Both the position numbers and the translations under genes were made by a program. Shown here in pieces: positions 23,848 through 32,958 of a DNA stretch of 64,000 nucleotides. The stretch comes from an uncultured Emergencia sp. GTDB taxonomy: Bacteria; Bacillota; Clostridia; Peptostreptococcales; Anaerovoracaceae. The notes beneath the pieces are model-generated. The model ran no database searches. It was not told where the DNA came from and saw nothing but the letters and a program-made list of their open reading frames with translations. Where the stretch lies: positions 1 to 64,000 of the forward strand of contig CAJFTU010000028.1 in NCBI GenBank assembly GCA_904420065.1, written 5' to 3'. How positions within the stretch are numbered: position 1 is the stretch's first letter; each line of letters starts with the position of its first letter.

Positions 23848-24774
23848 ATGGTGATAAAGAGTTTTGATCAGATCAGGAAGAATATGCGTACGCAGACAAA
23901 GAGAACAGTGGCGGTGGCTTCGGCGGCAGAGGGTAAGACTCTCGAAGCCGTTCTGCGCGCCTGTGACGAAGGTCTGGTCGACTACATACTGACAGGACGG
24001 GCAGATGAGATTTTGGCGACTGCCGAAAAGATCGGCAGAAAGGTGGACACCGACCGAATTGCAGATACGAAAGACGATGAACAGGCAGCAGCCAAAGCTG
24101 TGGAACTGATTCGAAAAGGGGAAGCGGATTTTCTGCAGAAGGGACTGCTTCACACTTCAGCTCTGCTGAAAGCTGTGGTCAACCGGGAAAAGGGTCTTCG
24201 GACAGGAAGAATGATGAACTTTGTCGCTATGTTTCAAACGAAGAAGTATCATAAGCTGTTTGCCATAACTGACGGAGGCATGCAGATCGCACCGAATCTG
24301 GAGCAAAAAAAGGGAATTATCGAAAGTACGGTAGAGCTTTTTCACAGTTTTGGGGTAAAGGAACCTAAGGTGGCATGTATGTGCGCAGTTGAAGAAGTCA
24401 ACCCGAAGATGCCGGAAACGGTGGAGGCCGCGGCGCTGAAGGAAATGAATCAAAGAGGCGAAATCACAGGCTGCATAGTGGAAGGACCGATTTCCTTCGA
24501 CCTGTCCATGATTTCCGGGACGTCTCAGGTAAAGAAATATTCCAGCCCGGTGGCAGGAGATGCGGATATCATCCTTGCTCCGCAGATCGCGGCGGGCAAT
24601 ATGCTGATCAAGTCTCTGTATACTTTCGGAGAGGCCGTTATGGGCGGCGTTGTCCTGGGCGGCATGTGCCCGGTATCGATGACCTCCAGAGATTCCAGCG
24701 TAGAAGGCCGTATGTCTTCGCTGCTGTTGAGCTGCAGTATTTTGAACGGGGAGAAGACTGCCGGCAGTAGGTAA
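23848..24774 (+). CDS. Phosphate butyryltransferase-like protein (paralogue 1)
   Basis: 308 residues of the Pta/Ptb phosphate acyltransferase family, about 45-50% similar by eye to the Ptb at 47354. Motifs include FLQKGLLHTSALLKAVVN, ITDGGMQIAPNLEQKKGI, EEVNPKMPETVEA, GCIVEGPISFDLSM and SPVAGDADIILAPQIAAGNM. The enzyme exchanges CoA of an acyl-CoA for phosphate. No kinase gene is adjacent; the butyrate kinase at 50682 could be shared. It ends the operon that starts at 20292. Which acyl-CoA it uses is unknown. Confidence 0.87.
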   Translation: MVIKSFDQIRKNMRTQTKRTVAVASAAEGKTLEAVLRACDEGLVDYILTGRADEILATAEKIGRKVDTDRIADTKDDEQAAAKAVELIRKGEADFLQKGLLHTSALLKAVVNREKGLRTGRMMNFVAMFQTKKYHKLFAITDGGMQIAPNLEQKKGIIESTVELFHSFGVKEPKVACMCAVEEVNPKMPETVEAAALKEMNQRGEITGCIVEGPISFDLSMISGTSQVKKYSSPVAGDADIILAPQIAAGNMLIKSLYTFGEAVMGGVVLGGMCPVSMTSRDSSVEGRMSSLLLSCSILNGEKTAGSR

Positions 24775-24921
24775 GCGGCCGGTTAGGATAATTTGCAGCG
24801 GAAGTTGTTTATTTTTTGTCAGATAGGCTTTGCATTTATCTTTCGCTGTGATAAAATAACCAGTGGATTTCGGGCCAAATCTGCGGAATCCGGTTTTGAA
24901 GAAGAGAAAAGGAGGAGTATT

Positions 24922-26118
24922 ATGCATTGTGTCAGAAAAGTTACAGAAGATCTGTATTGGGTAGGAGCCAATGACAAACGGCTGAATCTCTTTGAGAACA
25001 TTCACCCGATTCCGCGGGGAACCTCTTATAATTCCTATGTTTTACTCGACGAAAAAACGGTTCTGTTTGATACGGCCGACTGGTCGGTTTGCAGACAGTT
25101 CCTCGACAATATAGAATACGTTTTAGATGGAAGAAAACTGGACTATATGGTGATCAACCATATGGAACCGGATCACGGCGCTTCAATAGAGGAAATTCTC
25201 CTTCGTTATCCGGAGGTGCGCGTGATCTGTACCGCGAAGGCGGCCGATTTCATGAAACAGTTCGGATTTGCGCCGGAAAATGTGGAGACGGTGAAGGAAG
25301 GAGACGTAAAGAGCTTCGGAAAGCATCAGATTACTTTCGTTATGGCGCCGATGGTTCACTGGCCTGAGGTTATGGTCACCTTTGAGACGACAGAAGGAAT
25401 TCTGTTCTCCGCAGATGCGTTCGGCTCCTTTGGCGCGCTGGACGGCAAGCTTTTCGCTGACGAAGTGGATTTTGACCGAGACTGGATCGACGATGCCAGA
25501 AGATATTATACCAATATCGTAGGGAAATACGGACCTCAGGTGCAGAATTTGCTGAAGAAGGCTTCGGCTTTGGATATCCGGTACATCTGCCCTCTGCACG
25601 GTCCGGTTTGGAGGAAAGATCTGGAATACTTTATCGATAAATACGACAAGTGGTCCAGATATGAGCCGGAGAAGAAGGGCGTGATGATCTGCTACGCTTC
25701 GATGTACGGCAATACGGAAAATGCGGCAAATGTACTGGCTTCCTTGCTTTGTGAGAGAGGGGTTACCGAAACCGCCCTGTATGACGTATCCTGCACTCAC
25801 GTCTCCTATCTGATTGCGGAAGCTTTCAAGTACAGTCACATGGCCATCCTCTCTGTAACCTATAATCTGGGAATTTTCCCTGTGATGAAGAATTTCCTGG
25901 AGGATATGGCGGCTTTGAATCTGCAGAAGAGATCGGTCGCGCTGATCTGCAACGGCAGCTGGGCGCCTCAGGCAGGGCCGCAGATGGCGGCGGCTGCGGA
26001 TAAGATGAAGGATACGACCAAATTGAGCGATGTGATTACGATTGTGTCTTCGCTGAACGATGCTACGTATCAGCAGCTGGAACAGCTGGCGGATACCATA
26101 GCGGATTCTCTGAAATAA
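24922..26118 (+). CDS. Flavodiiron protein (FprA family)
   Basis: 398 residues from ATG 24922, chosen because AGGAGG lies directly upstream; a longer frame begins at 24793 without ribosome site. N-terminal beta-lactamase-like domain with di-iron ligands His80-x-Glu82-x-Asp84-His85 in NHMEPDHGAS, His in APMVHWPEVM, Asp in SADAFGSFG and His in CPLHGPVWR. From about residue 255 follows the flavodoxin domain (ICYASMYGNTENAA), which binds FMN. Such enzymes reduce O2 or NO to water or N2O with electrons from rubredoxin or F420-type donors and protect anaerobes. No rubredoxin tail is fused. Single gene with its own terminator. Confidence 0.94.
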   Translation: MHCVRKVTEDLYWVGANDKRLNLFENIHPIPRGTSYNSYVLLDEKTVLFDTADWSVCRQFLDNIEYVLDGRKLDYMVINHMEPDHGASIEEILLRYPEVRVICTAKAADFMKQFGFAPENVETVKEGDVKSFGKHQITFVMAPMVHWPEVMVTFETTEGILFSADAFGSFGALDGKLFADEVDFDRDWIDDARRYYTNIVGKYGPQVQNLLKKASALDIRYICPLHGPVWRKDLEYFIDKYDKWSRYEPEKKGVMICYASMYGNTENAANVLASLLCERGVTETALYDVSCTHVSYLIAEAFKYSHMAILSVTYNLGIFPVMKNFLEDMAALNLQKRSVALICNGSWAPQAGPQMAAAADKMKDTTKLSDVITIVSSLNDATYQQLEQLADTIADSLK

Positions 26119-26124
26119 CGATTT

Positions 26125-26176
26125 AAACAGGCGGCCGGTTCACCTGACAGACAGCTGAAAGGGGCCGCCTGTTTTT
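26125..26176 (+). terminator. Terminator after flavodiiron gene
   Basis: AAACAGGCGGCC pairs with GGCCGCCTGTTT, followed by TTTTT. Confidence 0.9.
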
Positions 26177-26194
26177 ATGCGCGGAGGTGGAGAA

Positions 26195-26929
26195 GTGAAA
26201 GAAAACAAGTACGATGAGGAGATCTTTTTTGAAAAATACAGTCAAATGGACAGGTCGAAAAAGGGACTTTCCGGAGCCGGAGAGTGGCGCCAGTTTCAAA
26301 AGTTCATGCCGGATTTTCGGGGGAAGCGGGTTCTCGATCTGGGATGCGGATACGGATGGCACTGTCGATACGCCGCCGAAAACGGAGCCGCTTCGGTTTT
26401 GGGAACGGACATATCGCAGAAGATGCTCCGGCGGGCCGAAGAGATGAGTGTGGGAACCGGCATCCGGTATCGTCGCAAGGCCATGGAAGATCTGGAATTC
26501 CCGGATGAATCCTTCGATATTGTGCTCAGTTCGCTTGCCTTCCACTACGTCAGGGATTTTTTCCGTCTGTTAGAAAAAATCAACAGCTGGCTGGTTCCGG
26601 AAGGGAAGCTGGTCTTTTCCGTGGAACATCCGGTGTTTACGGCTTACGGCAATCAGGATTGGTACCGGGATGAGCAGGGGAATATCCTTCATTTTCCGGT
26701 GGATCGATATTTTTTTGAGGGAAAGCGGGACGCGGTTTTTCTCGGTGAAAAGGTGATCAAATATCACCGTACGCTGACGACCTATCTAAACGGTTTGCTG
26801 CAGAGCGGATTTTCTCTTGAGCAGGTTGTTGAACCCCAGCCGCCGGAAGAAATGTTGGATCTGCCCGGAATGGAAGATGAGCTGAGACGGCCTATGATGC
26901 TGTTGATTTCAGCGGTAAAAAGAAAATAA
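26195..26929 (+). CDS. Class I SAM-dependent methyltransferase
   Basis: 244 residues from a GTG at 26195 with GGAGGTGGAG upstream; the ATG at 26177 lies at the edge of the preceding terminator. Motif I is VLDLGCGYGWHCRYAAE, the acidic motif II is LGTDISQKM, motif post-II RRKAMEDLEFPDESFDIVLS and motif III FHYVRDFFRLLEKIN. The C-terminal part (EHPVFTAYG, YHRTLTTYLNGLLQSGF, PEEMLDLPGMEDELRRPM) resembles UbiE/COQ5-like small-molecule methyltransferases widely found in Firmicutes. Acceptor substrate unknown. Confidence 0.85.
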   Translation: MKENKYDEEIFFEKYSQMDRSKKGLSGAGEWRQFQKFMPDFRGKRVLDLGCGYGWHCRYAAENGAASVLGTDISQKMLRRAEEMSVGTGIRYRRKAMEDLEFPDESFDIVLSSLAFHYVRDFFRLLEKINSWLVPEGKLVFSVEHPVFTAYGNQDWYRDEQGNILHFPVDRYFFEGKRDAVFLGEKVIKYHRTLTTYLNGLLQSGFSLEQVVEPQPPEEMLDLPGMEDELRRPMMLLISAVKRK

Positions 26930-27013
26930 GGCGCCGATGCCTTTGACAAACGGTCTGTTTGGGAGAGCATCGAATTCGCCTTTGAATGTGCGCGGGAGAT
27001 ATGCGAAATAGGG

Positions 27014-27068
27014 GAAGCGCCGCAAAGTCATCGGGATATGGACCTGAGATTTTGCGGCGCTTCTTTTT
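27014..27068 (+). terminator. Terminator between convergent genes
   Basis: GAAGCGCCGCAAA and TTTGCGGCGCTTC form a perfect 13-bp stem followed by TTTTT on the plus strand. It may also stop the minus-strand sda transcript that ends at 27082, although the T tract is weak in that direction. Confidence 0.88.
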
Positions 27069-27081
27069 CCGTTACTGCGAT

Positions 27082-27957
27082 TTACCCCTTTTGTCTGCAG
27101 AGGCTGCAGCCGGTCGGAGTGGAGGCGTTTCCGCCGAGGGCGGTTTCGCGAAGTTCAAAGGGCAGAGAGCAGCCTACCTTGTACATGGCCTCGACCATTT
27201 CGTCGAAAGGGATGGGATGGGCGATGCCGGAAAGGGACAGCTGGGCGCAGGTAAAAGCGTTGGCTGTGCCGATGGCGTTTCTGCTTTGGCAGGGGGATTC
27301 GACCAATCCGGCAATGGGATCGCAGACCAGACCGAGCAGGTTGGACATGGCCATGGATGCCGCGGACAGACACTGTTCCGGTGTTCCGCCGAGGAGTTCC
27401 GTCAGCGCGCTTGCCGCCATGGCGGAGGCCGCGCCGACCTCGGCCTGGCATCCGGCCTCCGCTCCGGATACAGAAGCGTTTCGCATCAGCAGGTATCCGA
27501 CGGCGCCGGCGTTGAGCAGTCCGGTGAGCAGGGCCTCGTCGCCCAGGTTCTTGCTCTCGCCGACTGCAAGCAGACAGCCGGGGAGCACGCCGGAAGAGCC
27601 GGCTGTGGGTGCGGCGACGATCAGACCCATTTCGCCGTTTACCTCAAGAACCGCCATAGAATAGGCCAACGCCCGGGTCAGTGTTTCGCCGCAAAGGGCA
27701 ATATCCCGGGAAGATGTTGCGGTATTTACGATTTTTTGGCTTTCGCCGCCGATCAGGCCGCCCATGGATTTCGACGGGGTTTTGATCGGTTCGTGGGCGG
27801 CGTCTTTCATGATCTGAAGAGAGGTTGAAAGGCGGGAATATATTTTTTCTTCGTCGCTTTTCCCCAGAGTCGCTTCGCGTTTCAGCATGATCTGGGATAT
27901 GGGAAGACTGTATTTCTCGCAGAGAGACAGCAGCTCTTTTCCGTTGATAAAATCCAT
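27082..27957 (-). CDS. sdaAA: L-serine dehydratase, iron-sulfur-dependent, alpha subunit
   Basis: 291 residues. Recognised by the EVNGEMGLIVAAPTAGSSGV stretch and the four cysteines that ligate the labile [4Fe-4S] cluster, including GVLPGCLLA, AGCQAEVGAASAMAAS, CDPIAGLVESPCQSRNAIG and the C-terminal TPTGCSLC. With the beta subunit it converts L-serine to pyruvate and ammonia through iron-Lewis-acid chemistry; the cluster is destroyed by oxygen. It is the second gene of the pair, five bases after sdaAB. Confidence 0.95.
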   Translation of the reverse strand: MDFINGKELLSLCEKYSLPISQIMLKREATLGKSDEEKIYSRLSTSLQIMKDAAHEPIKTPSKSMGGLIGGESQKIVNTATSSRDIALCGETLTRALAYSMAVLEVNGEMGLIVAAPTAGSSGVLPGCLLAVGESKNLGDEALLTGLLNAGAVGYLLMRNASVSGAEAGCQAEVGAASAMAASALTELLGGTPEQCLSAASMAMSNLLGLVCDPIAGLVESPCQSRNAIGTANAFTCAQLSLSGIAHPIPFDEMVEAMYKVGCSLPFELRETALGGNASTPTGCSLCRQKG

Positions 27958-27962
27958 GTTTG

Positions 27963-28640
27963 TTATTCCTCCTGAATCTGTATAACCGTAGTTTCCTGTA
28001 CGCAGCTGTGCTGTTTTATTTCATCTACGATGGTCTCCGGGATGTACTCGTCGGATTCGATGATCGTATAGGCCGCGGCGCCTTTTGCCTCACGAAACAG
28101 ACGCATGAAAGCGATGTTGACGTTTTGGTGACTGAGACAGCTGGTCAGATGGGCCACTACGCCGGGTCTGTCGATCTGCTTTACGATGAGCGTGCTGTAT
28201 TCTCCGGTGAACTCTACGTCTACATTGTTGATCTTTACGATTTTGATTTTCCCTCCGCCGATGGATTCGCCGCGAATAAACTGGGTAGAGCCGTCGGCAG
28301 CGCAGAGCAGGATGTCTGCCGTGTTGGGATGGGAAACGGAGGTATCGCGATCCGTGTTGAACTGATAGGTTAGACCGGCTTCATCGGCCAGCCTGAAGGA
28401 GTCGCGGATGCGGACGTCGTCGGCGGAAAAACCGAGAACACCGCCTAAGAGGGCCTTGTCCGTGCCGTGTCCGCGATAGGTTTCGGCAAAGGATCCGTAC
28501 AGTGTAAACACCGCTTTGACGGGTTCTCTCTGAAACAGTTTCCGCGACAGCAGAGCTATGGCTGCGGCCCCGGCAGTGTGGGAACTGGACGGTCCGATCA
28601 TGTTGGGTCCGATCACGTCGAACAGACTGATATAATTCAT
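27963..28640 (-). CDS. sdaAB: L-serine dehydratase, iron-sulfur-dependent, beta subunit
   Basis: 225 residues. N-terminal FDVIGPNMIGPSSSHTAGA is the serine-binding loop, followed by GSFAETYRGHGTDKALLGG. From about residue 145 an ACT domain (TLIVKQIDRPGVVAHLTSCL) is fused, as is usual for the two-subunit Firmicute enzyme. It is the first gene of the sda operon; ATG preceded by CGAGGAGAA. It is divergent from the peptidase operon at 28823, with a 180-base shared region. Confidence 0.95.
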   Translation of the reverse strand: MNYISLFDVIGPNMIGPSSSHTAGAAAIALLSRKLFQREPVKAVFTLYGSFAETYRGHGTDKALLGGVLGFSADDVRIRDSFRLADEAGLTYQFNTDRDTSVSHPNTADILLCAADGSTQFIRGESIGGGKIKIVKINNVDVEFTGEYSTLIVKQIDRPGVVAHLTSCLSHQNVNIAFMRLFREAKGAAAYTIIESDEYIPETIVDEIKQHSCVQETTVIQIQEE

Positions 28641-28747
28641 GAGATTCTCCTCGATAATAAAGTTGACGCAAAATATTACGATTTATTTTATCGCAGAATG
28701 GGGACATTGTAAATTACTTTATATTAAACAAAATATCAATAAAATTA

Positions 28748-28776
28748 TTGACAAAATGTTGAAAAATTTATATAAT
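28748..28776 (+). promoter_or_regulatory. Sigma-A promoter of the peptidase operon
   Basis: TTGACA (28748-28753) and TATAAT (28771-28776), both perfect, with a 17-bp spacer. It drives the plus-strand genes from 28823. No operator palindrome is obvious. Confidence 0.88.
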
Positions 28777-28822
28777 GAAACCAACTTATCGTCAGAAAGA
28801 AAAAATTTCAGGATGTGGAGCT

Positions 28823-30883
28823 ATGACAATGAAGAAAAAATTTATGCCCGAGGATATGGAACGTATTCGTTATCTGTCCTATCCTGCGGTCACGGCTGAC
28901 GGCAGTCTGATCGCCTGGGTAGAGACGACGGGAAACAGTGAAGACGGCAGTTTCCGGCCGAATATCTTGGTCTGGGACAGTAGGACGAAAGAGATACGGC
29001 GCCTGACCGACGAAGGCGGACAGGAAAAGCAGCCGGTCTTTTACCGCAATGGAAAGGTGCTGGTCTATCTCGCCAGGGTAGAGGGGGTTTATCAGATCTT
29101 CAGCCGCGATCTTGTGTCGGGAACGGTCAGGCAGCTGACGACCCTGCGCCACGGGGTAATCCGCTTCAGCCTGTCGGAAAAGAACGGGAAGATAGCCTTT
29201 GAAGCCCTGTTGTGGCCGGAAGACGTTGAAAGAGAGCAGGCGTTTTGTCAAATGGACGCCGGTCAGCGGCAGGCGTGGGAGAAAGAATTGGATATGCGTC
29301 CTTACTTTATCACGGACCTGACCTATAAAATGGACGAATGGTACGGCATGCGAAAGGGAGAGTTTTCCCATATCGGTACGGTCAATCTGGATGGCAGCTG
29401 TCAGACCATCATCGATACGGGAGGAATAGAGGCGGTTTTCCCTGTTTGGTCCCACGATGAGAAGAATTTGGCGTGGTACGGCTATCCTTACGGCGGAGCG
29501 AAGGGGAGACAGGCGGAGGTGTTTGTCTGCAGAGAAGACGGCAGCAGTCGAAAACAGCTGACAGAAGATGCCGGTATTTACCCTGACGTATTTCCGGCCT
29601 TTACGGCGGATGACGGCGCGGTAATCGCCATGGCTTTTCCCGAATTTGAGGATGGGAGCTGCATGATGCTGCCGTGCCGCGTAGACATAGAGACCGGACA
29701 GACGGTTCTGCTCATGGACGAAGACGACGATCAAATCTGTCACGGCGTTCATCCCGCGGCGGTGAACCGGACGGAATACGGAGAGGAGCCTCCTTATTTT
29801 CTGCTGAGCGGAGACGGAACCGAATTGTATTTCCAGTCGGCATATAAAGGAAGAGGACAGATCTGCCGAATCAACCTTGTGGAAAGAGGAAAGACGGAGC
29901 TGGTGAAGAACGGCCGGACGGATATCTTCGGCTTTGCCATGACAGAAGACAAACGGATCGTCTGTCTCATGGGCGATGCGTCGAAACCGCCGGAACTGTA
30001 CTTTGAGGATGAGAGACTGACCTGGAGCAACGACTGGCTGGAAGAATATCATATTGGAAAAACCGACGAATACTGGACCAAAAGCCGGAACGGAGAGACC
30101 GATATTCAGTGGTTCTACGTCCATCCGGTGCGGGAAGAACAGGCTGAAGCGCCGCCGGCAGTGCTGTATGTCAAAGGGGGACCGGAGACGGTGTACAATC
30201 TGAATTTCTGGCATGAATTTCAGGCTCTGGCGGCAAGAGGAATCGCCGTAATCTACGCCAATCCGAGGGGCAGCGTGGGCTTCGGCAGGGCGTTCTGTTC
30301 CGGGGGAATCTGCTGGAAGAACGAAGCGATGGAGGATCTTCTGGACGTTGTCGACGACGCGGTAAACAGAGGTCTGGCGGATCGCCGGAGACTCGGGGTA
30401 ACCGGCGGCAGCTACGGCGGATACATGACCAACAAGCTGATCGGAAGAACGGATTATTTTGCCGCCGCGGTTACGCAGCGATGTCTGGCTAATCCGGCCA
30501 CATCTTACGGCACCGGAGACATGGGATTTGTTTTCCAGGCGGAAGTCGCGCCTGATTTTAAAATGCTGGATTATCTGACCGACAGAGCGAGAGGAAACAT
30601 CATTTCTTATATCGATCATATGAAGACTCCACTGTTGATTCTTCACGGCTACCGGGATTATCGCTGCAGTTTTGAGCAGGCTGAGCAGATGTTCATCGCC
30701 ATGAAGGAGAGAAATCCGGAGATACCGGTCAGACTGGTCATGTTCCCGGAGGAGAATCACAACATAACGAGAACGGGAAAGCTTTACAATCAGATACGGC
30801 ATCTCAGTGAGCTGACGGACTGGTTCGACAGGTTTTTAAACGGGAACGGAAGAGGTGAAAAAAATGGAAAAGAGACTGCCTGA
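28823..30883 (+). CDS. S9 family serine peptidase (prolyl-oligopeptidase type), first copy
   Basis: 686 residues from ATG 28823 (GGATGTGGAG upstream). The N-terminal two thirds are a beta-propeller with TolB-like repeats (VFPVWSHDEKNLAWYGYP, DVFPAFTADDGAVIAMA). The C-terminal alpha/beta hydrolase holds the nucleophile in VTGGSYGGYM, the aspartate in LHGYRDYR and the histidine in EENHNITR. Such enzymes (DPP IV, acylaminoacyl-peptidase types) trim short peptides. No signal peptide, so cytosolic. It overlaps the next S9 gene by 20 bases, so the two are co-translated. Cleavage preference cannot be told from the sequence. Confidence 0.92.
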   Translation: MTMKKKFMPEDMERIRYLSYPAVTADGSLIAWVETTGNSEDGSFRPNILVWDSRTKEIRRLTDEGGQEKQPVFYRNGKVLVYLARVEGVYQIFSRDLVSGTVRQLTTLRHGVIRFSLSEKNGKIAFEALLWPEDVEREQAFCQMDAGQRQAWEKELDMRPYFITDLTYKMDEWYGMRKGEFSHIGTVNLDGSCQTIIDTGGIEAVFPVWSHDEKNLAWYGYPYGGAKGRQAEVFVCREDGSSRKQLTEDAGIYPDVFPAFTADDGAVIAMAFPEFEDGSCMMLPCRVDIETGQTVLLMDEDDDQICHGVHPAAVNRTEYGEEPPYFLLSGDGTELYFQSAYKGRGQICRINLVERGKTELVKNGRTDIFGFAMTEDKRIVCLMGDASKPPELYFEDERLTWSNDWLEEYHIGKTDEYWTKSRNGETDIQWFYVHPVREEQAEAPPAVLYVKGGPETVYNLNFWHEFQALAARGIAVIYANPRGSVGFGRAFCSGGICWKNEAMEDLLDVVDDAVNRGLADRRRLGVTGGSYGGYMTNKLIGRTDYFAAAVTQRCLANPATSYGTGDMGFVFQAEVAPDFKMLDYLTDRARGNIISYIDHMKTPLLILHGYRDYRCSFEQAEQMFIAMKERNPEIPVRLVMFPEENHNITRTGKLYNQIRHLSELTDWFDRFLNGNGRGEKNGKETA

Positions 30884-32840
30884 GTTTGAGGATATTTCCC
30901 GGTTTGAACGGTTTACCGGAGGAGACTGGTGCTGCAGCCGGGGACTTTTGGCTTACGCTTCCAGCAGAAGCGGCGGCATCGTGCTGAAAGATCTGCGCAG
31001 CGGCGAACAGCGGGTTGTTTCCGTCGGAGGAGGAGAGGGCAGTCCTCGGTTTTCGCCTGATGGCAGCAGGATGCTGTTTCTGGCGTCAGTTCCCAAGGAA
31101 GGACGTCAGCTCTTCTGCATGGAGCTGGATAGCGAAAAAATCCGGCAGGTGACCCATCTGGCGGGAGCGGTCATGGAACCGATCTGGTCTCCGCAGGGCG
31201 ACAGAATCCTTTTCGGTGCTCCGATCAGCGGCGGAGCGCTGCCGGAAAAGCGTCATTCCGATGAGGCCGTGGTCATTGAAGATTTCGGATACAAGTTCGA
31301 CGGCGTGGGCTTTATTCGGCCGGAAAACCACATGCAGCTTTACATTGCAGACGTGGACGGCGGATCAGTGCGGTGTCTGACAGAAGGTCAGTGCGATTAT
31401 CTTCACCACAACTGGATGCCTGACGGCCGATCGGTAATCTGCGTAAGTGACAAAATGCGGTCAAAAGAAGAAGGAATCGGTTACGATCTGCTGCTTATCG
31501 ACGCGGATGAGGATTTTGGCCGGGTTCGTCGACTGACCGAAGGGCTCTGGCTGGTGTCCTATCCTAATCCGATGCGCCCCGTACCGACTCCGGACGGAAA
31601 ATACGTCATTGCCGGAATCCTGGATATAGAGGATGAAGAAAATTTAGACGGCGGTTATCCGGAAGTCTATCTGTACAGAATTCCCGCAGCAGGGGGAAGG
31701 GCCGAGAAAGTGTTTGTCAGCGATGAGACGTGTTATCAGTGTGTTCAGTTCCCTTACAATGCGGGATCGGGCTGGGGTTTTGACAAACTGCAGCTCAGTG
31801 AAAACGGAAAAGAGGCGTATTTTGTCAGCGGTTGGCAGGGACAGTGCAACATATACAGGCTGAATCTGGAAGGCGACGGGCACGCAGAGCTTCTGTCCGG
31901 CGGAAAACAGGTCTATCACGGACTGGGCAGAGTACAGGACGGGAAAATGCTGATTACCAGGGCTGAGGCGGATGTTCCGGAACAGTACTGCATCATGGAC
32001 TGCAGAACGGGAGAAATTCTGCAGACTGCAGCTCAGTCGGCGGAGGACACGCTGGAACAGATAGAATTGAGCAAGCCTGAGGACTTTTTCTTCAATACCC
32101 TTGACGGAGAGAGCCGCGTCCACGGCTGGGTATTGCCGCCGCAGAGAATGGAAAAAGGTAAAAAGTATCCTACGATTCTCTACATTCACGGCGGTCCTCA
32201 TCCTTTCTATACATACGGGCTGACCATGGAATACCAGTGTTTCGCGGCGGCCGGGTTCGGCGTGGTCTACTGTAATCCACGGGGCAGCAGCGGCTACGGA
32301 AAGGTTCACCAGAATATCGTCAGGTCCACGGACGGATCGGCCTATTACGATTGCCTGCAGTTTGTTGAAGAGGCGGCGAGGAGATTTCCGTGGATTGATA
32401 CAGAGCGAATGGGCGTTACCGGGGGCAGCTACGGCGGCTATATGGTCAACTATATGGCTGCTCATAGCAGCAGGTTCAAAGCCTATATCACTCAGAGAAG
32501 CGTGGCCAGCGACCTGATTTCCTACGCCAGCTCCGACATGCAGGGAAGCAGCAAGGCTTACCAGAGCTTTGAAGAGTTTATGGTGAACAGTCTGAAATCG
32601 TCGGCCGTGTCCTATGCGGAAAAAATAGACAGACCGTTCTTGATTCTTCACGGCACGGAGGATTATCGGACTCCTGTAGAAGGGGCTCATCAGCTCTTTG
32701 TGGCGATAAAGGATCTCCATCCGGATCTTCCGGTGAAAATGGTGCTGTTTCCTCATACCGGTCACGATCAGCCGCAGATACCGGCGCTTCAGAAAATTTA
32801 CTATGACGAAATGATTGAATGGTTCAGGAAATACCTGTAA
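30864..32840 (+). CDS. S9 family serine peptidase, second copy
   Basis: 658 residues. ATG 30864 is preferred because GAAGAGGTG lies seven bases before it; a GTG at 30855 is possible. Propeller followed by hydrolase domain with nucleophile in VTGGSYGGYM, aspartate in LHGTEDYRTP and histidine in PHTGHDQPQ. IHGGPHPFYTYG is the oxyanion-hole segment. It shares the overall plan but little loop sequence with the first copy, so the two are probably specialised paralogues and not a recent duplication. Cytosolic, no signal peptide. Confidence 0.92.
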   Translation: MEKRLPEFEDISRFERFTGGDWCCSRGLLAYASSRSGGIVLKDLRSGEQRVVSVGGGEGSPRFSPDGSRMLFLASVPKEGRQLFCMELDSEKIRQVTHLAGAVMEPIWSPQGDRILFGAPISGGALPEKRHSDEAVVIEDFGYKFDGVGFIRPENHMQLYIADVDGGSVRCLTEGQCDYLHHNWMPDGRSVICVSDKMRSKEEGIGYDLLLIDADEDFGRVRRLTEGLWLVSYPNPMRPVPTPDGKYVIAGILDIEDEENLDGGYPEVYLYRIPAAGGRAEKVFVSDETCYQCVQFPYNAGSGWGFDKLQLSENGKEAYFVSGWQGQCNIYRLNLEGDGHAELLSGGKQVYHGLGRVQDGKMLITRAEADVPEQYCIMDCRTGEILQTAAQSAEDTLEQIELSKPEDFFFNTLDGESRVHGWVLPPQRMEKGKKYPTILYIHGGPHPFYTYGLTMEYQCFAAAGFGVVYCNPRGSSGYGKVHQNIVRSTDGSAYYDCLQFVEEAARRFPWIDTERMGVTGGSYGGYMVNYMAAHSSRFKAYITQRSVASDLISYASSDMQGSSKAYQSFEEFMVNSLKSSAVSYAEKIDRPFLILHGTEDYRTPVEGAHQLFVAIKDLHPDLPVKMVLFPHTGHDQPQIPALQKIYYDEMIEWFRKYL

Positions 32841-32958
32841 AATCGTCGAGACAAAGCCGTTCTCCAGCCTCAGTGCAAGAGGACGAGGAGGCGGGCGGCA
32901 GGCGCATACGCCTGGCTTGACTATCTTTACTTCTTTAAGAAACGGAGACTTGACCGCA

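Noticed and set aside
28808..30802. Minus-strand open frame of 664 codons
   Set aside because: Complete antisense shadow of the first S9 peptidase, whose catalytic motifs are intact.
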